Shown here in pieces: positions 8,992-17,901 of a DNA stretch of 64,000 bases. The notes under the pieces were generated by a model. That model did no database searches, was not told the origin of the DNA, and saw nothing but the letters and a program-made list of their open reading frames with translations. The stretch covers positions 1-64,000 of the forward strand of contig NZ_JALKFT010000021.1 in the NCBI RefSeq assembly GCF_023242945.1. Reading direction: 5' to 3'. How positions within the stretch are numbered: position 1 is the first letter of the stretch; each line of letters starts with the position of its first letter. The translations under genes were made by a program, and so were the position numbers. Origin of the DNA: Frankia umida (lineage in GTDB: Bacteria; Actinomycetota; Actinomycetes; Frankiales; Frankiaceae).

Positions 8992-10746
8992 GTGCTCGAG
9001 GAGATTCGCATTCGCGGCCTCGGAGTCATCGACGACGCCGCCCTCGGTCTCGCCGCCGGCCTCACCGTGGTAAGTGGCGAGACCGGCGCGGGCAAAACCA
9101 TGATCGTCCAGGGGTTGGGGCTGCTCACCGGCGGCCGGGCCGACTACGGGCTGATCCGGCCGGGGGTCGAACGGGCCTTCGTCGAGGGGCGCCTGGTCAT
9201 CCCGGTCGACTCCGGCGTGGCCGCCCGGGTCCGCGAAGCCGGCGGCGACCTGGACGACGACCCCGGCGGCGTCGTGCTCGTCGTCGGGCGGACGTTGACG
9301 GCCGAAGGCCGCTCCCGGGCCCAGGTGGCGGGCCGGTCGGTGCCGGCGAGCCTGCTCGGTGAGATCGCCGAGGACCTCATCGCCGTGCACGGGCAGTCCG
9401 AGGCACAGCGGTTGCTGCGTCCATCGACCCAGCGGGAGGCGCTCGACCGGTTCGCCGGTGAGACGGTCGCGAAACCCCGCTCCCGCTACGCCACGGTGTA
9501 CGCCGAGCTCGCCCGGGTCAGCCGCGCCCTCACCGAGATCACCGAACGCTCCCGCGAGCGTGAGCAGGAAGCCGAACTGCTGCGGATCGGCCTCGCCGAG
9601 GTGGAGCGGGTGGAGCCCGAACCCGGTGAGGACAGCACCCTCGGCGCCGAACTCAACCGCCTCGAACACGCCGAGACCCTGGTCCGCACCGCCCGCACCG
9701 CGCACGCGGCGCTGCTCAGCGACCCGGCGTCCGGCTCCGACGAGCCGGGCGGCGCCGATCTGGTCTCGGTGGCCCGCCGCGTCATCGACGGCGACGCCGA
9801 CCTCGACCCCGAACTCGCCGCTCTCGGCGCGCGCCTCACCGAGATCGGGATGCTGCTCACCGACGTCGCCGCCGACCTCGCCTCCTACGCCGAGGGCATC
9901 GACGCCGACCCGGTCCGTCTCGGCGACGCCCAGGCCCGCAAAGCCGCCCTGACCAGCCTCACCCGCGCCCACGGCACCGACATCGACGGTGTCCTCGCCT
10001 GGGCCGACCAGGCCGGGCGTCGCCTGCTGGAACTGGACGGCAGCGCCGAGTCCGCCGAGTCCCTCACCGCCCGCCGCGACGAGCTGACCGCCGAGCTCGC
10101 CGGCCTCGCCGGCGAGATCACCGCTGCCCGTCTCGCCGCGGCCACCCGTTTCGGTGCGGCTGTCGCCGCCGAACTCGCCGGCCTCGCCATGCCCCGCGCC
10201 CGCGTCCAGGCCGTGGTCTCCCAACGCGACGACCCCGCCGGGCTGCCCATCGCCGAGCGCACCGTCGCCTACGGGCCCTCCGGTGTCGACGACGTGGAAC
10301 TACGCCTCGTCCCCCATCCCGGGGCACCGGCCCGCCCGGTGCACAAGGGCGCGTCCGGCGGTGAACTCTCCCGGGTGATGCTCGCGATCGAGGTGGTGCT
10401 CGCCGCCGCCGACACCGGCTCCACCATGGTCTTCGACGAGGTCGACGCCGGTGTCGGCGGCCGGGCCGCCGTCGAGATCGGCCGGCGCCTCGCCCGCCTC
10501 GCCCGCACCCATCAGGTCATCTGCATCACCCACCTGCCGCAGGTCGCCGCGTTCGCCGACCGCCACCTGGTCGTCCACAAGGCCGACGACGGTTCGGTCA
10601 CCCGCAGCGGCGTGATCACCCTGGACGATGCCGGCCGGGTCCGCGAACTGTCCCGGATGCTCGCCGGCCAGGAGAACAGCTCGCTGGCCCGCGGCCACGC
10701 CGAGGAGCTCCTCGCCGCCGCCGCCGCCGACAAGGCCCGACCCTGA
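8992..10746 (+). CDS. recN: DNA repair protein RecN
   Basis: The product has 584 residues, an SMC-like ATPase acting in double-strand-break repair. The N-terminus reads VLEEIRIRGLGVIDDAALGL, with Walker A SGETGAGKTMIVQGL. A long heptad-rich coiled-coil region fills the middle (about 200-400). The C-terminus carries the ABC signature KGASGGELSRVMLAIE and Walker B TMVFDEVDAGVGG, then CITHLPQVAAFADRH. GTG 8992 is the start because it begins the canonical RecN N-terminus and sits 7 nt after a -10-like hexamer. It is followed after 23 bases by a LysR gene on the same strand. Confidence 0.95.
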   Translation: MLEEIRIRGLGVIDDAALGLAAGLTVVSGETGAGKTMIVQGLGLLTGGRADYGLIRPGVERAFVEGRLVIPVDSGVAARVREAGGDLDDDPGGVVLVVGRTLTAEGRSRAQVAGRSVPASLLGEIAEDLIAVHGQSEAQRLLRPSTQREALDRFAGETVAKPRSRYATVYAELARVSRALTEITERSREREQEAELLRIGLAEVERVEPEPGEDSTLGAELNRLEHAETLVRTARTAHAALLSDPASGSDEPGGADLVSVARRVIDGDADLDPELAALGARLTEIGMLLTDVAADLASYAEGIDADPVRLGDAQARKAALTSLTRAHGTDIDGVLAWADQAGRRLLELDGSAESAESLTARRDELTAELAGLAGEITAARLAAATRFGAAVAAELAGLAMPRARVQAVVSQRDDPAGLPIAERTVAYGPSGVDDVELRLVPHPGAPARPVHKGASGGELSRVMLAIEVVLAAADTGSTMVFDEVDAGVGGRAAVEIGRRLARLARTHQVICITHLPQVAAFADRHLVVHKADDGSVTRSGVITLDDAGRVRELSRMLAGQENSSLARGHAEELLAAAAADKARP

Positions 10747-10769
10747 CCGCCCGGCGCTGACCGTCCGGC

Positions 10770-11702
10770 ATGGAGCTGCGCCAGCTGCGTTACGTCGTCG
10801 CCGTGGCGGAGGAAGGGCATTTCGGCCGGGCCGCCGAGCGGCTGTGCACCGGGCAGCCCGCGGTCAGCCAGCAGGTGCGCCGCCTCGAACGTGAACTCGG
10901 CATCGACCTGTTCGACCGCACCCCCCGCGGGGTGCGGCTGACCGCCGCCGGTGAGCTCTTCCTGCCCGAGGCCCGCGCGGTCCTCGCCGCCCAGGACCGG
11001 GCGCGGGCGGTGGCGGCCCGGCTCGCCGGCGAGTACACCGGAACACTGCGGCTGGGTACCAGCCGTGGTCTCGGCGAGCGGCTGGCCGCCGTCCTCGAAC
11101 GGCTGCGGTGGCGTGCCCCGCACCTGGAGGTCGACCTGGTCGCGGCGCCGACCCGGGTGCGCCTCGACCAGGTGGCCGCCGGCACGCTGGACGCCACCTT
11201 CCTGCGCGGCACGGATGTGGACGGCGCCTGCCGGGCCATCGAGGTGTGGGAGGACCCGCTGGTCGTCGCCCTACCGGCCCGCCACGAGCTCGGCGCAGGT
11301 GCCGGCCTCGGTACCGGTGCCGACGCCGAGGCCGACCCGGGTGTCGCGCTCGCCGACCTGGCCGCTCTGCCGCTGCGCCTGGTGCCCCGCGCACGCAATC
11401 CCGTCCTGGTGGACCTGGTCCTGCACGCCTGCCGCGACGCCGGTTTCCAGCCGGTGCCGAGCCCGCTGACCGGCAGCACCCTCGAGGACACCCTGGCCGC
11501 GATCGGCGCGGGCACCCCCACCTGGACGGTTCTGTACGCGGCGCACGCTCAGGGACTGCACGCCCCGCGGGTGGCCTTCCGGACGCCGCGTGGCACCCGA
11601 CTGTCGGTGCCCACCTCCCTGTGCGTGCGCGCCACCGCCCCGACGCCGTACCTGCCGCTGCTGTTGGACGCCTGCGCCGCCGCGGGGCATCACGATTCGT
11701 GA
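10770..11702 (+). CDS. LysR-family transcriptional regulator
   Basis: The product has 310 residues. The N-terminal winged helix-turn-helix is typical: MELRQLRYVVAVAEEGHFGR followed by CTGQPAVSQQVRRLERELG. The remainder fits a periplasmic-binding-protein-like effector domain, with LRLGTSRGLGERLAAVLERL at its start. Its C-terminal half contains an alanine/glycine-rich insertion (about 170-190). LysR proteins usually control a neighbouring gene; here the closest candidate is the tautomerase 160 bases downstream on the same strand, not the more common divergent arrangement. The effector is unknown. Confidence 0.9.
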   Translation: MELRQLRYVVAVAEEGHFGRAAERLCTGQPAVSQQVRRLERELGIDLFDRTPRGVRLTAAGELFLPEARAVLAAQDRARAVAARLAGEYTGTLRLGTSRGLGERLAAVLERLRWRAPHLEVDLVAAPTRVRLDQVAAGTLDATFLRGTDVDGACRAIEVWEDPLVVALPARHELGAGAGLGTGADAEADPGVALADLAALPLRLVPRARNPVLVDLVLHACRDAGFQPVPSPLTGSTLEDTLAAIGAGTPTWTVLYAAHAQGLHAPRVAFRTPRGTRLSVPTSLCVRATAPTPYLPLLLDACAAAGHHDS

Positions 11703-11862
11703 TGACGGCCAGCTCCGAATGCGTCTTTGTGGACGGCCGCGACCGGGATGAACTGGTGACACCGGCCGCACCTGACCGGTCACCGGTGCTCGGCGCGACC
11801 GCGCCCGCCGCCCTGACGCCCCGCCGCTCCGATGGCGAAGCGTCCCAGGACAGGAGAACCCC

Positions 11863-12045
11863 ATGCCGATCGTCACCGTGCAGCAGGGACCGCGCGACAT
11901 CGAACTCAAGCGCCAGCTCGTCCGGCGCATCACCGATGCCTTCGTCGACACCCTCGCGCTCCCCGCCGAGACCGTCCAGGTGTGGATCCAGGAGGTGCCC
12001 ACCGACAGCTGGGCGATCGCCGGCACGCTCACCGCCGACGCGTAA
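11863..12045 (+). CDS. 4-oxalocrotonate tautomerase family protein
   Basis: This 60-residue protein begins MPIVTVQQGPRDIELKRQL. Pro-1 after Met removal is the catalytic base of the family, and the length and the VQVWIQEVPTDSWAIAG segment fit small homohexameric tautomerases that isomerise 2-hydroxymuconate-type compounds. The ATG is preceded by AGGAGAA. In context (LysR upstream, convergent alpha/beta hydrolase) it could belong to an aromatic-degradation module, but no ring-cleavage enzyme is nearby, so the substrate is open. Confidence 0.88.
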   Translation: MPIVTVQQGPRDIELKRQLVRRITDAFVDTLALPAETVQVWIQEVPTDSWAIAGTLTADA

Positions 12046-12075
12046 CCACCCGCCGGGGCCATGACCAGGCCCGGA

Positions 12076-12120
12076 CCTCGACCGCCACCAGCCAGGCCAG
12101 GCCAGCGGTGGCGGTCGAGG
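12076..12120. terminator. bidirectional terminator-like hairpin
   Basis: A perfect 14-bp inverted repeat (12076-12089 and 12107-12120, CCTCGACCGCCACC and its complement) encloses a 17-nt loop. It lies between the convergent tautomerase and alpha/beta-hydrolase genes, and is likely a shared intrinsic terminator without a U-tract, as common in high-G+C actinobacteria. Confidence 0.75.
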
Positions 12121-12170
12121 AACCGATCAGCCGAGCGGCCCGCTGGCCGGTCACGCCGCGCCGCCGCCGG

Positions 12171-13079
12171 TCAGGAGCAGCGTTGCAGGAACGGGTGCAG
12201 CGCCCGCGTGACCAGGTCGGGGGCGGTAGCCGTGACGAAATGGTTCTGCCCGGCCAGAACCACCTGTTCCACCTGCGACAGGGTGCCGACGAGCGCGTCC
12301 ATCGTCTCCGGAAGGGGCGTCCAGGACTCGGAGCCACCGATCACCAGAGTCGGTGATCCGATGGCTGACCACCGGGTCACATCCTCGCTGTCAGTGGTCA
12401 TCGCCTCCAGATCATGCAGCGCCGCGCGGGCGATCCGGAGCCGCACCGCCGCACCGGCGGGATCCCGATCGTCCACCGGGACCCGCGTCCCGGTACTGGT
12501 TACGTCCGGGTCGCCGTCCGGCGGGTCGTCATCGTCGGAGCCGGCCAGCAGGGTCGCCGGGGCGCGTGCGACCTGCTGGGCGAACAGCCGGGACGCGCCG
12601 GTGAGGTCATCGGCGGCGAGCAGGGCCCGGTACTGGCTGAGGACCGGCACCAGCCCCGGCCCCGCGGCGAACAGCGGTGGCTCGAACAGTGCGAGCGCGC
12701 CGAGTGCGTGCGGATCGGTAAGCGCGGTGTGCAGCGCGAGCGTCGCCCCGTAGGAGCCGCCGACCAGATGCGGTCGGCGGCCCGTGCCCGCCCGGTCGTG
12801 CGCGGCGGCGAGGACCGCCAGCACGTCGTGCACCTCGGCGGCGAACGTGTTCGCCTGGTTCGGCGTGTCACTGGGAGCATGACCGCGCCTGGCCATGAGC
12901 CAGCATTCAAAACTGTCGCTGAGGCCCTCGGCGACAGCCTGGAACGAGTCCAGCCCGCCGTATGAGCCATGTACCAGCACCACCGGCTGCCCGGCCCCGA
13001 CGCGGCGCACCCCGATCCGCGTGCCGTCCGCCGAGACCACCTGCCCGTCCGTGGCCACGTCTCGTCGATCCGTCACCAA
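12171..13079 (-). CDS. alpha/beta-hydrolase
   Basis: The product has 302 residues. The alpha/beta-hydrolase fold is shown by the oxyanion-hole strand PVVLVHGSYGGLDSF, the nucleophile elbow LVGGSYGATLALH (Ser), an acid-strand segment TLVIGGSESWTPLPETMDAL and the catalytic His in VLAGQNHFVTATAPDL. The substrate class cannot be inferred. The start is GTG 13079 in a weakly supported ribosome-site context. The 3' end faces the tautomerase gene across a strong hairpin. A short acidic stretch (SDDDDPPDGDPD) interrupts the lid region near residue 195. Confidence 0.85.
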   Translation of the reverse strand: MVTDRRDVATDGQVVSADGTRIGVRRVGAGQPVVLVHGSYGGLDSFQAVAEGLSDSFECWLMARRGHAPSDTPNQANTFAAEVHDVLAVLAAAHDRAGTGRRPHLVGGSYGATLALHTALTDPHALGALALFEPPLFAAGPGLVPVLSQYRALLAADDLTGASRLFAQQVARAPATLLAGSDDDDPPDGDPDVTSTGTRVPVDDRDPAGAAVRLRIARAALHDLEAMTTDSEDVTRWSAIGSPTLVIGGSESWTPLPETMDALVGTLSQVEQVVLAGQNHFVTATAPDLVTRALHPFLQRCS

Positions 13080-13146
13080 CCGATCTTCTCACGCCGCCCG
13101 GGGGCCGATGGGTTCGAGCCGGCCGGGCGGCCCGCTGGGTGGTCGC

Positions 13147-13194
13147 GTCCTTTTTGTCCGCCGCGGCGGCCGGTGTGACCGGATCCTGCTCCGG
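13147..13194 (+). repeat. dispersed 48-bp repeat, copy 1 (upstream of pyrG)
   Basis: This segment begins GTCCTTTTTGTCCGCCGCGG and matches 27726-27773 at 36 of 48 positions without gaps by hand alignment. It ends 126 bases before the pyrG start. The matching T-run is unusual for this sequence, which makes chance similarity less likely. Function is unknown; it may be a regulatory or small mobile remnant. Confidence 0.5.
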
Positions 13195-13320
13195 TGTCCT
13201 GTCGCCGGCCGTGATGGTGGGCGGGGGTGGCCGGCGATGGCAGGGCGGCGGAGAGCTGTTACCGTGAAGTCCCGTGGAGACGCCGGGTCCGGACCGGCGG
13301 CGTGACCACGGGAGTTTCGT

Positions 13321-15348
13321 GTGGGCCAGTCGCATGTCACCAAGCACATCTTCGTCACCGGCGGGGTCGCCTCGAGCCTGGGCAAGGGGCTGACGGCTTC
13401 GAGCCTGGGCCGGTTGCTGAAGGCTCGTGGCCTGCGCGTCACGATGCAGAAGCTCGACCCCTACCTCAATGTTGACCCGGGCACGATGAACCCGTTCCAG
13501 CACGGAGAGGTGTTCGTCACCGACGACGGCGCCGAGACCGACCTGGACATCGGGCACTACGAACGTTTCCTCGACGTCAACCTGGACAGCAGCGCGAACG
13601 TGACCACCGGCCAGGTGTACTCGGCGGTGATCGCTCGCGAGCGGCGCGGGGAGTACCTCGGGCAGACGGTGCAGGTCGTCCCGCACATCACCGATGAGAT
13701 CAAGGACCGGATTCGCCGGCTGGCCGGTGACCACGTCGACGTGGTCATCACCGAGGTCGGTGGGACGGTGGGCGACATCGAGTCACTGCCGTACCTGGAG
13801 GCGATCCGGCAGGTCCGCCATGAGGTGGGCCGGGACAACGCGCTGACCGTGCATGTGAGCCTCGTGCCGTATCTCGCACCGTCCGGTGAGCTCAAGACCA
13901 AGCCGACGCAGCACTCGGTGGCGGCGTTGCGCAGCATCGGGCTGCAGCCGGACGCGGTGGTGTGCCGGTCGGACCGGCCGCTGCCCGACGCCCTCAAGAA
14001 GAAGATCGCGCTGATGTGCGACGTCGACGACGAGGCCGTGGTCGGCGCACCGGACGCGAGTTCGATCTACGACATCCCGCGGGTGCTGCACCGGGAGGGG
14101 CTCGACGCCTACGTGGTGCGCCGCCTGGGACTGTCGTTCCGCGACGTCGACTGGACCGAGTGGGACACGCTGCTGCGCCGCGTCCACCAGCCGAAGAACA
14201 CCGTGACGATCGGCATCGTCGGCAAGTACGTCGACCTGCCGGACGCCTACCTGTCGGTCACCGAGGCGCTGCGGGCCGGTGCGTTCGCCACCGACACCCG
14301 GGTGGAACTGCGCTGGATCACCTCGGACGAGTGTGACTCCGCGCAGCAGGCCGCGGCGCTGCTGCACGGCGTCGACGGGATCATCGTGCCCGGCGGATTC
14401 GGCATCCGCGGTATCGAGGGCAAGCTGAGCGCGCTGCGCCACGCCCGGGAGAACCGCATCCCGACCCTGGGTATCTGTCTGGGCCTGCAGTGCATGGTGA
14501 TCGAGGCGGCCCGCAACCTCGCGGGTCTGGCGGGTGCGAACTCCACCGAGTTCGCGCCGGACACCGACAGCCCTGTCATCTCGACGATGGCCGACCAGCA
14601 CGAGGTCGTCGCCGGTACCAGGGACATGGGCGGGACGATGCGCCTCGGGCTCTACACCTGCGTACTGGAGCCCGCCACCATCGCGCGACGCGAGTACGGC
14701 GCCGCAGAGGTGGACGAACGCCACCGGCACCGCTACGAGGTCAACAACGACTACCGCGACCAGCTGGCCGCGGCGGGCCTGGTCTTCTCCGGGACCTCGC
14801 CGGACGGTCGCCTGGTGGAGGTCGTCGAACTGCCGGCGGACGTGCATCCCTACTACGTCGGCACGCAGGCCCATCCGGAGTTCCGTTCCCGTCCGACCCG
14901 GGCCCATCCGCTGTTCCGTGGCCTGGTCGCGGCGGCCCTGCTGCACGCCGACCGGCGCCGGGGCGTCCTGCCGGTGGACCTGCCCGTCGGACTGCCCGCG
15001 GAGCCGGCCATCGAGTCGTTCACCGAGCCCGCGGCGCAGGTGACCACGGGATCACCGGCGGCGAGCGCGAGCTCCGCGTCGCCGTCGGCCTCCGCGCCGG
15101 CGACGGCACCGGCGGCACCGGCGGCGGGGACGGCCGCTGGCCGAGGGACGGGACGGCGTGGGTCGGGCGCGGGACGCTCCGGCGCGACGGCCTCCAACGG
15201 CGTGGCCCCATCCAACGGCGTGGCCCCATCCAACGGTGTGGCGCCGTCCAACGGGGTCGCTCCGTCCGGTGGTGTGGCGCCGTCCAACGGGGTGGCCTCG
15301 TCCAACGGCGTGGTGGTGGGCGACGGCGGCGCGCTGGTGTCGCCGTGA
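13321..15348 (+). CDS. pyrG: CTP synthase
   Basis: The product has 675 residues and converts UTP, ATP and glutamine to CTP in the cytosol. The amidoligase domain starts with KHIFVTGGVASSLGKGLTAS and contains EVGGTVGDIESLPYLEAIRQ. The class I glutaminase domain shows the nucleophile Cys386 in GICLGLQCM and the His518/Glu520 pair in AHPEFRSRP. The enzyme normally ends near 550 residues; here about 115 extra residues form a tail rich in Ala/Ser/Thr and ending in Ser-Asn-Gly-Val-Ala-Pro repeats encoded by an 18-base tandem repeat near 15194-15316. GTG 13321 is preceded by GGGAG. The stop overlaps the NUDIX start (GTGA). Confidence 0.96.
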   Translation: MGQSHVTKHIFVTGGVASSLGKGLTASSLGRLLKARGLRVTMQKLDPYLNVDPGTMNPFQHGEVFVTDDGAETDLDIGHYERFLDVNLDSSANVTTGQVYSAVIARERRGEYLGQTVQVVPHITDEIKDRIRRLAGDHVDVVITEVGGTVGDIESLPYLEAIRQVRHEVGRDNALTVHVSLVPYLAPSGELKTKPTQHSVAALRSIGLQPDAVVCRSDRPLPDALKKKIALMCDVDDEAVVGAPDASSIYDIPRVLHREGLDAYVVRRLGLSFRDVDWTEWDTLLRRVHQPKNTVTIGIVGKYVDLPDAYLSVTEALRAGAFATDTRVELRWITSDECDSAQQAAALLHGVDGIIVPGGFGIRGIEGKLSALRHARENRIPTLGICLGLQCMVIEAARNLAGLAGANSTEFAPDTDSPVISTMADQHEVVAGTRDMGGTMRLGLYTCVLEPATIARREYGAAEVDERHRHRYEVNNDYRDQLAAAGLVFSGTSPDGRLVEVVELPADVHPYYVGTQAHPEFRSRPTRAHPLFRGLVAAALLHADRRRGVLPVDLPVGLPAEPAIESFTEPAAQVTTGSPAASASSASPSASAPATAPAAPAAGTAAGRGTGRRGSGAGRSGATASNGVAPSNGVAPSNGVAPSNGVAPSGGVAPSNGVASSNGVVVGDGGALVSP

Positions 15349-15968
15349 CATCCACCGAGCATCATTACGAGACCACCGAGAGTTCGGTCGCCTACACCGG
15401 GCGGATCATCGCCGTGCGGCGCGACCTCGTCCGGATGCCGGACGGGGATGTCTCCCAGCGTGACGTGATCGTGCATCCCGGCGCGGTGGGGGTCGTGGCG
15501 CTCGACGAGGACCAGCGTGTCGTGCTGGTCCACCAGTACCGGCATCCGGTCGGCGGCCCCCTGTGGGAACTGCCCGCCGGCATCCTGGACGTGGCCGGCG
15601 AGCCGGCGAGCGTGGCCGCCGCGCGGGAGCTGGCGGAGGAGACGGGGCTGTGGGCCGACCGCTATGACCTGCTGGTCGACGCCTGGTCCTCACCGGGGAT
15701 GACCGACGAGGCCTACCGGGTGTTCCTGGCCCGCGGCCTGCACGAGATCCCGGTGGAGCAGCGGCACGTGCCCGAACACGAGGAGGTCGACATGGGCGTG
15801 GCCCGGATCGACCTCGACGAGGCGGTGCGTCGGGTCCTGCACGGCGAGATCACCAACGGGATGGCGGTCATCGGCCTGTTGGCGGCCGACCGCTGCCGGT
15901 CCGCCGGCTTCACCGGGCTGCGCCCGCTCGACGCGCCCTGGCCCGCCCGTCCGGCCCACAGCGGCTGA
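15345..15968 (+). CDS. NUDIX hydrolase, ADP-ribose pyrophosphatase type
   Basis: The product has 207 residues. It shows HQYRHPVGGPLWELPAGILD followed by the Nudix box core AARELAEETGL, the arrangement of ADP-ribose pyrophosphatases such as the mycobacterial enzyme Rv1700, which is also next to pyrG. It would split ADP-ribose into AMP and ribose-5-phosphate with a divalent metal. GTG 15345 overlaps the pyrG stop by four bases, so translation is probably coupled. Length is typical. Confidence 0.92.
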   Translation: MTSTEHHYETTESSVAYTGRIIAVRRDLVRMPDGDVSQRDVIVHPGAVGVVALDEDQRVVLVHQYRHPVGGPLWELPAGILDVAGEPASVAAARELAEETGLWADRYDLLVDAWSSPGMTDEAYRVFLARGLHEIPVEQRHVPEHEEVDMGVARIDLDEAVRRVLHGEITNGMAVIGLLAADRCRSAGFTGLRPLDAPWPARPAHSG

Positions 15969-16051
15969 CCGACCGGCCCGGCAGGTCGAGGTCCGGGGGC
16001 ATCGGCGGCCCGTGACGGCGGCGCTGTCCCCGAGCGTTCGTGGGCAGCGCG

Positions 16052-17029
16052 CTAGTCGTTGTGGACGAGGACGCCGGACGCCTCGTTCACGACCAGAGGT
16101 TGCACGGCGGCGAGGACGACGGCGTCGAGCGGAAAGGCCTGCGCGACGCCGGGAACGGTGAAGGTGCCCTGCCAGGTGACGGTCAGCGTCACCTGGTGGT
16201 CACCGGCATGGTCGTAGGTGTGGCTGACATAGGCGTCCGGGTGTTCCCGGGGAGAGATCGCCGAGTCGTACGGGCGCCCTGGCGCGTCGGGGCCGATGTC
16301 ACCGTCACCGAACTCCCACCGGTAGTGCGGGACCGCGCTGATGGTGGCGACCACCGGCTCCTCCACGTTGAACGTGTACGTGTTCGGGACGGGCGTGTGG
16401 AGAATCGTCGCGAGACCCGCGAAACTGCGGCCGGACGGGGAGATCACGATGGTCGGTTTCGGCAGGATCTTCTCGCGCAGGTAGTCGTTGAGCGCGGCCT
16501 GCACGGCCGCGAGCGGGACGGCGTTCGTGGCCGGAATCAGATAGTTGAAGTTGAGGCAGCCCGCTGACTGCTGCTCCCACTGCGCGCGTACCTCGGGGGA
16601 CATCTGGGTGTTCTTGCCGAGCACCTCGAGCATCTCGCAGATGACGGTCGGATCGTCCTGGCAGAACTCGCCGCAGTGGGCCGCCCACCGCCCGGTGCCG
16701 GTGCCGGCGTCGGTGGCGTCCGATATTCGTTCGAGCTTGCCGTCGTGGTAGCGGTACTGATAACCCTGCGCGGTGGCCCGGGTGTCGCAGGCTCCCCACA
16801 GCACGTCACCGCAGGGAACCACGGTGTCGTTGGGAGCGGCGACGGCCCGGCCGGCCCCCAGACCGCCCGACCACCCCGAGCCGTCCGACCCACCCGGCCA
16901 GCTCGACCCGCCCGGCCAGGTGGGCATCGCCACGCCGGTGCAGGTCATCACCACGGCCACCACCAGGATCAGCGCCGCCCGCCGCCCGGTGTGCCGGCCG
17001 CCGGCGCTGGCGGGGGTGGGCGCGGTCAA
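16052..17029 (-). CDS. exported protein with a PKD-like domain
   Basis: The product has 325 residues. Residues about 15-40 form a signal-peptide-like segment (RRAALILVVAVVMTCTGVAM), followed by a Gly/Ser/Trp-rich linker. A Cys-containing central part (CGDVLWGACDTRA, AAHCGEFCQDD, VICEMLEV) suggests disulfides outside the cell. Residues about 230-290 carry a PKD-like beta sandwich (YRWEFGDGD ... SHTYDHAGDHQVTLTVTW). PKD domains mediate adhesion or protein contacts. The start is TTG 17029, overlapping the stop of the upstream lipoprotein gene (TTGA), so expression is coupled. I do not recognise the central domain. Confidence 0.75.
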   Translation of the reverse strand: MTAPTPASAGGRHTGRRAALILVVAVVMTCTGVAMPTWPGGSSWPGGSDGSGWSGGLGAGRAVAAPNDTVVPCGDVLWGACDTRATAQGYQYRYHDGKLERISDATDAGTGTGRWAAHCGEFCQDDPTVICEMLEVLGKNTQMSPEVRAQWEQQSAGCLNFNYLIPATNAVPLAAVQAALNDYLREKILPKPTIVISPSGRSFAGLATILHTPVPNTYTFNVEEPVVATISAVPHYRWEFGDGDIGPDAPGRPYDSAISPREHPDAYVSHTYDHAGDHQVTLTVTWQGTFTVPGVAQAFPLDAVVLAAVQPLVVNEASGVLVHND

Positions 17030-17814
17030 GAGGGGCCCGCCGCGTAGCGCAGGGTCTGGATGCGCCAGCCGCCCGCGGTGAGGGTGAGCTGCGCGGTCGC
17101 GGCGCGGGCGGGGACACCGGCGGCGTCCTCGACGTGCCGCCCGGCCGCGTCGAGCAGGCCGACGGTCGCCGTGCGCAGCGTGAAGGAGGCGGTGGCGGCC
17201 AGGCCCGCGTACGGCTGGGCCGTGAGGTCACTGGGCTGGTAGGCGGGTGCGTCGGCGTGCAGGCCGCGCTGGGCCAGCGAACGCGACACCCCGACGTCCA
17301 GGGCGCAGGTCTGACAGCCCTCCAGGGCCGTCGCTGTGATCACCGCGAGGCGCCCGGCTCGGGTGGCATCGTTGATCTCCTGGAAGTACGCCGCGACGGT
17401 ACGCACGGCGGCGGGAGCGCTGACATCCGGCGTCGGAGCGGCGCTGGTGCCGCTCGCCGTCGGGCTCGCACCACCGGCCCCCGAATGGACGGGGAGCGCG
17501 GCACCCTGCGGCCCCCCCGACCCGCCGCACGAGGACAGCAGCTCCGCTCCCAGCACGAACCCGACCAGCAGGACGAGCCCCCGCCGCCGCAGGTGCACCC
17601 GCGCCCGGCGCCGCGACACCGGCGATACCGCGACCGCCTGAGCCGCAGACGAAACCGGTGCGACGGCCCCGGATGGCACCGACGGCGCCGACCGCCGTGG
17701 CGATGGCCCCCTCAGCGACCCGGGTGACGCAGGGTGCGGACCGCGGGGTGGCGTGGTGACGTCGATGATGGTGACCCCCAGCCGTGCGGCGCGACGTGAT
17801 GGTCCGGTGGCCAT
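17026..17814 (-). CDS. lipoprotein, possibly DUF6318-like
   Basis: The product has 262 residues from ATG 17814. A hydrophobic stretch GLVLLVGFVLGAELLSSCGG is a signal peptide with lipobox (LSSC), but it sits about 85 residues in, so the real start may be further inside, for example GTG 17619 just before the Arg-rich signal start. The mature part has a Ser/Ala/Pro linker and a small mixed fold (AYFQEINDATRAGRLAVITA, GCQTCALDV, LTAGGWRIQTLRYA) reminiscent of actinobacterial DUF6318 lipoproteins; that assignment is tentative. It is translationally coupled to the PKD exported protein and divergent from xerD. Confidence 0.7.
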   Translation of the reverse strand: MATGPSRRAARLGVTIIDVTTPPRGPHPASPGSLRGPSPRRSAPSVPSGAVAPVSSAAQAVAVSPVSRRRARVHLRRRGLVLLVGFVLGAELLSSCGGSGGPQGAALPVHSGAGGASPTASGTSAAPTPDVSAPAAVRTVAAYFQEINDATRAGRLAVITATALEGCQTCALDVGVSRSLAQRGLHADAPAYQPSDLTAQPYAGLAATASFTLRTATVGLLDAAGRHVEDAAGVPARAATAQLTLTAGGWRIQTLRYAAGPS

Positions 17815-17888
17815 CCGCACAGATCGCCAGAATAGCCGTCGAATCGCGGCATGTGGACGGGCAACCGCAGACAACTGCCAGCAGGTCC

Positions 17889-17894
17889 TACTAT
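17889..17894 (+). promoter_or_regulatory. -10 element of xerD (leaderless)
   Basis: TACTAT lies exactly 7 nt before the ATG at 17902. There is no Shine-Dalgarno sequence, so transcription probably starts at the initiation codon; this is the main reason for choosing ATG 17902. Confidence 0.6.
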
Positions 17895-17901
17895 CAGGTT
17901 G

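Noticed and set aside
12171..13079. Alpha/beta hydrolase as part of an aromatic degradation operon with the tautomerase
   Set aside because: The genes are convergent with a strong terminator between them, so they are not an operon, although a functional link remains possible.
13100..13130. tRNA-like GGTTCGAGCC segment (also near 37708)
   Set aside because: No acceptor or anticodon stems can be folded around it; it is an isolated T-loop-like string.
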